Source: Prevotella sp. CAG:924 (GTDB taxonomy: Bacteria > Bacteroidota > Bacteroidia > Bacteroidales > Bacteroidaceae). From it: DNA of 6,918 nt. The stretch is from positions 1-6,918 of the forward strand of contig HF988444.1 of the NCBI GenBank assembly GCA_000431975.1, written 5' to 3'. Made by a program: the position numbers and the translations under genes. Of this stretch, positions 1-6,000 are shown piece after piece (the stretch's first letter is position 1; each line of letters opens with the position of its first letter). The notes under the pieces were generated by a model. It made no database searches. It saw only the letters and a list, made by a program, of their open reading frames with translations, and was not told the DNA's origin.

Positions 1-524
1 TTTAGCCTTTTTACGATAGTCCCTACATACACGGTAGGGACGCGGTCAACAGTAGCGGCCATCAGACAGGTGTAATCAAATCCGGTGCTGTTGGCCGATG
101 GTGTGATGGGCTTGTTCCAGTCGATGTGTCCTATACCCATGCCGAGATGCCATTTGCCGATGGCTGCGGTGGTGTATCCGGCTTGGTGCAGCATTTTAGG
201 AAGGGTCCATTGCAGGGTGTCGATGATCAACGGCGCGTCTCCTGGGAGAATCTGCGCATTCTTGCGCCAGGGATACATGCCGGTAAGCAGACCATAACGA
301 CTAGGTGTGGAGGTGGCAGAGGTGGCGTGTCCATCGGTAAAGCTCAAACCCTCGTGTGCCAGCCGGTCGATGTTGGGTGTGTGGATCGTCGTTTGTCCGT
401 AGGCGCTCACGTCACCGTATCCAAGATCGTCGGCAATGATGATGACGATGTTGGGGCGCTCCTGCGACAATGCAGGCAAGAAGGTAAAGATTGTAGGAAG
501 AAATAGAATGTTTCGATAGGTCAT
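1..524 (-). CDS. Secreted sulfatase, Ser-type (5' part only, cut by the left window edge)
   Basis: Partial sulfatase of the formylglycine-dependent (alkaline phosphatase fold) family, which hydrolyses sulfate esters, in gut and oral Bacteroidota usually on sulfated glycans. The 174 visible residues start at the ATG at 524-522 and run off the window without a stop. Residues 1-20 look like a signal peptide (hydrophobic ILFLPTIFTFLPALS before QERPN), so the enzyme is probably exported. The metal-binding start PNIVIIIADDLGYGD is at residues 24-38 (D32, D33). The sulfatase signature is S72-T-P-S-R76 followed by YGLLTG; Ser72 is the residue converted to formylglycine. Further family motifs are GKWHLG at 123-128 and GFDY at 148-151. 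A Ser in place of Cys implies maturation by an anaerobic radical-SAM enzyme (anSME) encoded elsewhere. No Shine-Dalgarno is seen; the leader is A/T-rich. The substrate cannot be told from this part, so no symbol is given. Confidence 0.93.
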   Translation of the reverse strand, partial: MTYRNILFLPTIFTFLPALSQERPNIVIIIADDLGYGDVSAYGQTTIHTPNIDRLAHEGLSFTDGHATSATSTPSRYGLLTGMYPWRKNAQILPGDAPLIIDTLQWTLPKMLHQAGYTTAAIGKWHLGMGIGHIDWNKPITPSANSTGFDYTCLMAATVDRVPTVYVGTIVKRL

Positions 525-540
525 CTTATTTTGTTTTTTG

Positions 541-572
541 TAAAATTAGACAAAAAATATAGGATATCCAAT
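541..572 (-). promoter_or_regulatory. Possible Bacteroidota-type promoter for the sulfatase gene
   Basis: On the minus strand ATTG (572-569) is followed after 20 bases by TAATTTTA (548-541). Both resemble the Bacteroidota sigma consensus (about TTTG, 19-21 bases, TAnnTTTG) with one mismatch each. Transcription would start only some 10-16 bases before the ATG at 524, which is short. The region is AT-rich, so a chance match is quite possible. Confidence 0.25.
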
Positions 573-636
573 ATTTCTCCGGTAAATCTTTATTTCTGAG
601 TCAAAAGGCAGGTATCTTATTTTCAAGGATTATTAG

Positions 637-804
637 AGATTTGAAGAATTTCTTGCTATTGGCGGGCTGTCGGTCTGCCGCCTTTGTCGAGAATGCAGCG
701 GACTATGTCGAGGCAAAAGATGTGAATGGATGGAATTTGGTAAGAAGGTAGAAGCCATCGGGCATATCAATAAGATAAATTCTTGTGGTCTAGCGATGAA
801 TTGA
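637..804 (+). other. Cys-rich open frame without an upstream start; possible gene relic or repeat
   Basis: After a TAG at 634-636, the plus strand stays open for 55 codons to a TGA at 802-804. The frame contains C-x2-C-x2-C-x3-C-x4-C (VCRLCRECSGLCRGKRC), a pattern like a zinc or iron-sulfur knuckle. The first ATG (730-732) comes after the whole Cys cluster, and no RBS or alternative start is evident. It is therefore not called as a gene. The opposite strand is also open here (836-633, overlapping the end of tag) but that frame shows no recognisable motif. Options are a decayed gene fragment, a copy of a dispersed repeat, or chance; the sequence alone does not decide. Confidence 0.25.
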
Positions 805-807
805 GGG

Positions 808-1350
808 TTATGGATGCAGGTCGCATTCCGGTCCATGTGCGTTGATGATCCCGGCTGCTTGTAGGAAACTATAGATAATTGTTGTTCCGACGAACTTCAT
901 TCCATGTCGTCTCAGATCTTTAGATATCTCGTCGGAGAGAGGGGAATTGGTTCGTGCTGTGTAGGGTTCTATGAGAGGGCGTCCGTCGGTGAAATGCCAG
1001 ATGTAACGGTCGAATGTTCCCCACTGCTGCTGTATTTGTAGGAATGCGCGGGCATTGACGATGCTGGCATTGATCTTTAGACGGTTGCGGATGATGCCTG
1101 CGTCATTGCGTAGTCTCTCCTCATCATGTGCATCGAAGAGAGCGACGGTCTGTGGGTCGAAACCTTTATAGGCTCTCCGATAGTTTTCACGCTTATTGAG
1201 TATGGTCTCCCATGACAATCCGGCTTGACAGCCTTCAAGGATGAGCAGTTCGAAGAGTTGGTGGTCATCGTGAAGGGGACGTCCCCATTCCTCATCGTGA
1301 TATTTAACGTATAGTTCATTGGCGGGATTGACCCACTTGCATCTGTGCAT
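808..1350 (-). CDS. tag: DNA-3-methyladenine glycosylase I
   Basis: Cytoplasmic base-excision repair enzyme of the helix-hairpin-helix superfamily that removes 3-methyladenine from alkylated DNA. The 180-residue product matches the usual length (about 185-190). It opens with MHRCKWVN and YHDEEWG, as Tag proteins do. The likely zinc ligands are all present: Cys4, His18, His172 and Cys176 (H-G-P-E-C near the C-terminus). The base-pocket region LEGCQAGLSW has Glu39 and Trp47, equivalent to E. coli Glu38 and Trp46 by alignment from memory. Further family blocks are NKRENY, DAGIIRNRLKI, NARAF and KFVGTTIIYSF. The frame stays open upstream to an ATG at 1440, but the 30 extra codons would run through the terminator hairpin at 1411-1446 and have no family counterpart, so the start at 1350 is chosen. 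There is no strong Shine-Dalgarno (ACAGACAGAAT precedes the ATG) and no clear promoter between the terminator and the start. Confidence 0.95.
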   Translation of the reverse strand: MHRCKWVNPANELYVKYHDEEWGRPLHDDHQLFELLILEGCQAGLSWETILNKRENYRRAYKGFDPQTVALFDAHDEERLRNDAGIIRNRLKINASIVNARAFLQIQQQWGTFDRYIWHFTDGRPLIEPYTARTNSPLSDEISKDLRRHGMKFVGTTIIYSFLQAAGIINAHGPECDLHP

Positions 1351-1410
1351 ATTCTGTCTGTTTTTATGACTTGCCGTTGTCGGTCCTATAGTGTTTGGCA
1401 ACGTAAGATG

Positions 1411-1446
1411 ATAAAAAGAGGGAGTGCTCAAAAGTGACACTCCCTC
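1411..1446 (-). terminator. Rho-independent terminator between gltD and tag
   Basis: On the minus strand GAGGGAGTG (1446-1438) pairs perfectly with CACTCCCTC (1426-1418) over an 11-base loop, in which TCA/TGA can add three more pairs. The stem is followed at once by TTTTTAT (1417-1411), a good U-tract. The U-tract exists in this direction only, so it ends transcripts coming from gltBD or from the structured RNA just upstream. It lies 60 bases before the tag start. Confidence 0.88.
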
Positions 1447-1447
1447 G

Positions 1448-1531
1448 AGCTGAACGGGGATAGAATTGATAGGTTGCCATGTCCTCCCAAGGCATTCGGA
1501 AAATGGATCGGGGTTCAGCTAAAGGACATGG
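1448..1531 (-). ncRNA. Pseudoknot-forming structured RNA, class not recognised
   Basis: Read on the minus strand, two perfect helices are interleaved. Helix 1 is CCATGTCCT (1531-1523) with AGGACATGG (1485-1477), 9 bp. Helix 2 is AGCTGAAC (1520-1513) with GTTCAGCT (1455-1448), 8 bp. The order 1-2-1'-2' is that of an H-type pseudoknot, with a 2-base first loop and a 21-base last loop. The 27 bases between helix 2 and helix 1' (1512-1486) are fully accounted for by a hairpin: CCCGA/TTGGG, a 2x2 internal loop, CATT/AATG and the loop TTCCG. The G·U pair in that hairpin (1509/1489) forms only on the minus strand. A single base separates helix 2' from the terminator stem. This layout suits a small RNA or a riboswitch-like leader, from the gltBD 3' end or its own promoter. 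No known class was recognised; pairing is by inspection only. Confidence 0.5.
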
Positions 1532-1556
1532 TATGAGGGTATATTATCTTTAGAAC

Positions 1557-1578
1557 CCCGGCAATAACGATTGCCGGG
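1557..1578 (-). terminator. GC-rich hairpin just downstream of gltD
   Basis: CCCGGCAAT (1578-1570) and ATTGCCGGG (1565-1557) form a perfect 9-bp stem with a 4-base loop (CGTT), 19 bases after the gltD stop. The bases that follow on the minus strand (GTTCTAAAGATAAT) are AU-rich but not a proper U-tract. It may be a weak terminator, a 3'-end stabiliser or processing site for the gltBD message, or the first domain of the structured RNA that follows. Its 3' arm overlaps an alternative 8-bp pairing with the pseudoknot region (see findings). Confidence 0.45.
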
Positions 1579-1597
1579 ACTCTCTTGGTAATAAGTC

Positions 1598-3052
1598 CTA
1601 TCGTGTTAAACCGAAGAATTTGTCGATCTTCTCAGTTGTCTGTATAGCGTCGGCCATGGCACGTACCACGAGACTGGCTCCATGGGCTGCGTCACCGATG
1701 AAGAAAACGTTCTTCTGTGCAGTCAGTGCCTCTTCGTACTGCGGACGCAGGAAGCCCATGGCCAGTAGTGCCATCTGGCACTTGATCACTTCGGGCTTGC
1801 CTGCCTCGACCATGATGGGCCGTCCGCCATCGGGATTGGGCTTCCAGTCGATAGGCTGTACACGGACACCTGTGAGATGTCCGTTTCGGCCGATAAACTC
1901 CAGTGAGTTGATGTTCCATCGACGTATGCAGCCTTCCTCGTGTGAAGATGTGGTCTTCAACGTACGGGGCCAGTTCGGCCATGGGTTCTTGGGATCATCG
2001 GGACCCTCGACAGGCTTCGGCATGATCTCGATCTGCGTGACGCTTCGGCAGCCTTGACGGTGGGCTGTACCGATGCAGTCGGAACCGGTGTCGCCGCCTC
2101 CGATGACGAGTACATCCTTATCCTTAGCTGTGATGCGTTCCACATCTTTGGGCATGGAGCTCTCGTTGAGCTCACCGGTGAGTACTTGGTTCTGCTGACC
2201 GAGGATGTCAAGGGCAAAATAGACTCCGTGAAGGTCGCGTCCAGGGATCTTCAGGTCACGGGCTGTCGGAGTGCCCGTAGCAACGAGCACAGCGGCATCG
2301 TGGATGTCGGGCAGGTCTTTCACGGCACTACCTTCAGCAGCAGTAGGATTGGTGGCTCCTACGGCGGTGGCCTTCAGCTTACCCTGTGCAAGTGCGGCGA
2401 GGTCGATATTGGCACCAAAGATGAAGTGGATGCCTTCTTCGCGCAGGAAATTCATGCGGCGGTCGATGATTGCCTTATTGAGCTTGAAGTTAGGGATGCC
2501 GTAGCGTAGCAGACCGCCTGCATTCATGTGACGGTCGATGACGGTGACATCATAACCTTTGCGGACGAGCGTGTCAGCAGCAGCCAGACCGGCTGGTCCG
2601 GCACCGATGATCACCACTTTATGTCCGTTAGGCTCAGCCTTCTCCACTTTTACATAGTCTTCTTCAAAGGCATGCTCGGCAATGGCACACTCGTCTTCGC
2701 GGTTGGTGGTAGGCTCGTGGTCCATGAGGTTGAGTACGCAGGCTTTCTCGCAGAGCGCGGGGCAGACGCGGCCTGTAAACTCTGGGAAGGGATTGGTGGA
2801 GCTGATCAGCTCGTAGGCCAGTTTCCAGTCGCCCTTGTAGAGGGCGTCGTTCCACTCAGGCGGCTTGTTGCCCAAAGGGCAGGCCCAGTGGCAGAAAGGC
2901 ACACCGCAGTCCATGCAGCGGCTGGCCTGTGAACGGCGATCTTTGCTGTTGAGCGTCTGTTCCACCTCGCCGAAGTCGTGGATACGGTCGTGTATAGGCC
3001 GGTAACCGGCCTCTTTCCTGTCTACAGTCAGGAATGCTTTTGGATTACCCAT
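1598..3052 (-). CDS. gltD: Glutamate synthase small (beta) subunit
   Basis: FAD- and NADPH-binding subunit that passes electrons to GltB for making glutamate from glutamine and 2-oxoglutarate. The product has 484 residues, normal for the family. The N-terminal Fe-S region has C46-x2-C49-x4-C54-x3-C58-P, then C97-P-x2-C101-x3-C105. The first dinucleotide-binding site is VVIIGAGPAGL (146-156), the second VLVIGGGDTGSDC (314-326), and the C-terminal FAD motif is FIGDAAHGASLVV (451-463). The frame continues upstream to an ATG at 3145, but that would overlap the end of gltB; the start at 3052 gives the family N-terminus MGNPKAFLTV and is preceded by an A/G-rich AGAAGAAATT. It follows gltB by 19 bases, so the two are co-transcribed. 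Two departures from the E. coli protein are seen: an Ala/Gly/Pro-rich stretch of about 25 extra residues around 224-248, and a short segment (12-15 residues against about 40) between MGF (432-434) and GD (453-454). Confidence 0.97.
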   Translation of the reverse strand: MGNPKAFLTVDRKEAGYRPIHDRIHDFGEVEQTLNSKDRRSQASRCMDCGVPFCHWACPLGNKPPEWNDALYKGDWKLAYELISSTNPFPEFTGRVCPALCEKACVLNLMDHEPTTNREDECAIAEHAFEEDYVKVEKAEPNGHKVVIIGAGPAGLAAADTLVRKGYDVTVIDRHMNAGGLLRYGIPNFKLNKAIIDRRMNFLREEGIHFIFGANIDLAALAQGKLKATAVGATNPTAAEGSAVKDLPDIHDAAVLVATGTPTARDLKIPGRDLHGVYFALDILGQQNQVLTGELNESSMPKDVERITAKDKDVLVIGGGDTGSDCIGTAHRQGCRSVTQIEIMPKPVEGPDDPKNPWPNWPRTLKTTSSHEEGCIRRWNINSLEFIGRNGHLTGVRVQPIDWKPNPDGGRPIMVEAGKPEVIKCQMALLAMGFLRPQYEEALTAQKNVFFIGDAAHGASLVVRAMADAIQTTEKIDKFFGLTR

Positions 3053-3071
3053 AATTTCTTCTGTGTTTAAG

Positions 3072-6000
3072 TTACTCTGAATAGTCGCGCTGTACATCGG
3101 CGATTTTCTGCTGGAGCTTGCGTACCTGCTCTTCCTGCAGTACACGCTTGTACTCGATCGGTACGACCTGGATGAACTCCTCTACATAGCGGTTCCAGTC
3201 GTCGAGCATCGTGCGGGCGAGCTTGGATCCTGTGTAGAGCCAGTGCTGGCGGATAAGCTCATGAAGCTCCTTACGGTAGGTGGTCTCTTCTACGAGATTG
3301 ATCTCTACCATGTCCATGTTACAGTAGTAGTCAAAATCGTGTTTCGGATCCCAAACGTAAGCTACACCGCCCGACATACCGGCGGCAAAGTTGCGGCCGG
3401 TCTCGCCGAGCACTACCACACGACCACCGGTCATGTATTCACAACAGTGGTCGCCGGCACCTTCTACGACAGCGATGGCTCCCGAGTTACGTACAGCGAA
3501 ACGCTCACCGACTTTTCCGTTGATGTACAGCTCACCGGAGGTAGCGCCATAGAGACCGGTATTGCCGGCAATCATGTTGTCCTCGGCGGCGAAGTTGGAA
3601 CGGATAGGTGGCAGTATAGAGACACGGCCTCCGGAAAGACCTTTGGCGAAGTAGTCGTTGCTCTCTCCCTCAAGCTTGAAATCCATTCCCTTCACTGCGA
3701 AGGCACCAAAGCTCTGGCCTGCTGATCCCTTAAACTTGACATTGATCTGTACGTGTGCGGCGGGGTCGTCGTTTTCAGGCTTTCCTTCGGCACGCCACTT
3801 AGAGCGTTGCTCCTCTACATATCCGGCAAGCATGGCACCTACGGCGCGGTTGGTGTTACGGATGGAGTAGTCGAGGTCGACCTGTGTGCCATCGGCGATG
3901 GCTTGGCGGCATGCGCTGATCATCTGATAGTCAAGCAGGCCTTCCATCTCGTGATCCTGCTGCTTTGTGCAGTAGAAACTTTCATCACCTTTCTCCTGGT
4001 GGAGCAGGCGTGAGAAGTCGAGGTGTGGATGTACCGGATAGGTATCTTCGGGCTTGATCTGGATGAGGTCGGTGCGGCCGACGATATCGTTAAGATGCTT
4101 GAAGCCCATCTCTGCGAGGTATTCGCGTACTTCCTGGGCTATGAAGCGGAAGAAATTGATCAGATAGTGATAGTCGCCACGGAAGTGGGCTCTCAGTTTA
4201 GGATCCTGGGTAGCCACACCCATGGGGCAAGTGTTGGAAGAACACTTGCGCATCATCACACAACCAAGTGTGATGAGAGCGGCAGTACCGAAGCCGAACT
4301 CCTCTGCACCGAGTAGCGCCATCATGATGACATCGCGCCCGGTCTTCAGTTGGCCGTCCACCTGCAGACGGGTAAGAGAACGCAAGCCGTTCTTCACCAA
4401 GGTCTGCTGTGTCTCAGCGAGGCCAATCTCAGGAGAGATGCCTGCAAAACGCATGGATGATGCCGGCGAAGCTCCTGTGCCACCCTCGGCGCCGGAGATA
4501 ACGATCAAGTCGGCCTTTGCCTTCACCACTCCGGCAGCGATGGTGCCCACGCCGCTTTCGGCTACGAGCTTCACGGAGATGGCAGCATGAGGATTGACGT
4601 TCTTCAGGTCGAAAATGAGCTGCTTGAGGTCCTCGATGGAGTAGATGTCGTGATGGGGTGGTGGAGAGATGAGGGAGATGCCTTGGATAGAATGACGTGT
4701 ACGGGCAATCACCTCATCGACTTTGAATCCGGGAAGCTGACCGCCTTCACCGGGCTTGGCACCCTGAGCCACCTTGATCTGGATCTCTTCGGCATTGACG
4801 AGATATTCGGTGGTGACACCGAAACGGCCGGAAGCCACCTGCTTGGTCTTGCTGGAGAGTGAGATACCATCGGCTTCTGTGTAGAAGCGGGAACTGTCTT
4901 CACCGCCTTCACCGGTGTTGCTGCGTCCGCCAAGCTTGTTCATGGCCAAAGCGAGTGCCTCATGTGCTTCTTTGGAAAGGGCACCGAACGACATGGCACC
5001 TGTGACGAAGTGTTTCACAATCTCCTCTACGGGCTCCACCTCTTCGAGAGGGATGGGGTTCTTCTTTATATCGAAGAAGTCACGCAGGAAGATGGGCATC
5101 TCGGCATTGTCTGCCAGATGGCTGTATTTCTTGAACAGTGCGTAGTCGCCTTTGCGGGTGGCAAGCTGCAGGGTAGCAATAGTTTCTGGATTCCACGCAT
5201 GCTTGATACCGTCTTTTCTCCAATGGAAGAGACCCTCGTTCTTCAGCACGCCTGTGCTCTTGTAGGCATTGTCGTGCAGGGCTTTGGCATCTGCGGCGAT
5301 TTTATCGAGACCGATACCACCGATTGACGAGGTGTCTGTGCCGAAATAGGCTTTGAGTAGGCTCTCACTTAAGCCAACAGCCTCAAAGATCTGGGCGCCA
5401 CGGTAAGAACGGATGGTGGATATACCCATCTTGGCCATGATTTTGAAGAGACCCTTCTTAACGGCATTGATGTAGTTGGCCTCTGCCGTGGCATAGTTTT
5501 CCTGAATCTTTCCGCGTTGTACAAGGTCGTCGAGGATGGCATAGGTCATATAAGGACAGAGAGCGGATGCACCATAGCCGAGTAGAAGGGCTGCGTGCAT
5601 CACCTCGCGGATCTCACCGCTCTCAACGATCAGAGCTGTCTGTACACGCTTACCCACATTGATGAGATAATGATGGACAGCGCTCACTGCGAGCAGGGAG
5701 GGAATAGCCACATGATCGCGGTCGGCGCCACGGTCGGTGAGGATGATATAGTTGAATCCGTCATCGACACTCTTCTCGGCTTCATGACAGAGCTCGTCGA
5801 TAGCATCGTGCAGGCCGACGCCGCCCTTCGAGGCATCGAAGAGGATGGGCAGCTTCACGGAGTTAAAGCCCTTGTAGCGGATGTTACAAAGGATGTCGAG
5901 CTGCGTATTGGTCAGGATGGGATGAGGCAACCGTACCATCTTACAGTTGGTCTCGTCGGGATTGAGGATACCCGTACCCACACGACCGATATATTCGGTG

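Larger units (their letters stand above)
525..807. other. Intergenic region between tag and the sulfatase gene
   Basis: These 283 bases lie between the tag stop and the sulfatase start and contain no gene I can support. The part nearest the sulfatase (525-635) is AT-rich, as expected for a promoter and leader. The part nearest tag (637-804) is richer in GC and carries a Cys-rich open frame on the plus strand, described separately. No strong intrinsic terminator follows tag; GGCGG/CCGCC (661-665 with 678-682) could pair over a 12-base loop but has no clear U-tract. Confidence 0.6.

Noticed and set aside
19..41. 8-bp inverted repeat GTCCCTAC/GTAGGGAC
   Set aside because: It lies inside the sulfatase coding sequence, which reads through it with expected family residues; no U-tract or regulatory context.
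633..836. 67-codon minus-strand open frame overlapping the end of tag
   Set aside because: It has no motif and a composition rich in Ser, Pro, Arg and His, and starts inside tag without a ribosome-binding site.
1351..1440. Upstream extension of tag to the ATG at 1440 (210 residues)
   Set aside because: The extra 30 codons run through a strong terminator hairpin and have no counterpart in Tag proteins, which begin at the M-x-R-C motif.
1364..1495. 43-codon minus-strand open frame between gltD and tag
   Set aside because: It has no RBS, passes through the pseudoknot and the terminator, and has no recognisable motif; most likely chance.
1448..1531. Resemblance of the pseudoknot to HDV-like self-cleaving ribozymes (helix order P1-P2-P3-P1'-P2')
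   Set aside because: The topology agrees, and UCC in the inner loop with GG inside the end of helix 1 is suggestive. However, helix 1 is 9 bp instead of 7 and does not begin with G, the P3 hairpin is far too long, and no catalytic C followed by N-R-A precedes the last strand.
1479..1553. 24-codon plus-strand open frame in the gltD-tag gap
   Set aside because: Short, without an RBS, and fully explained by the RNA structure read on the other strand.
3053..3145. Upstream extension of gltD to the ATG at 3145
   Set aside because: It would overlap the last 25 codons or so of gltB in another frame, and the added residues are unlike GltD N-termini.
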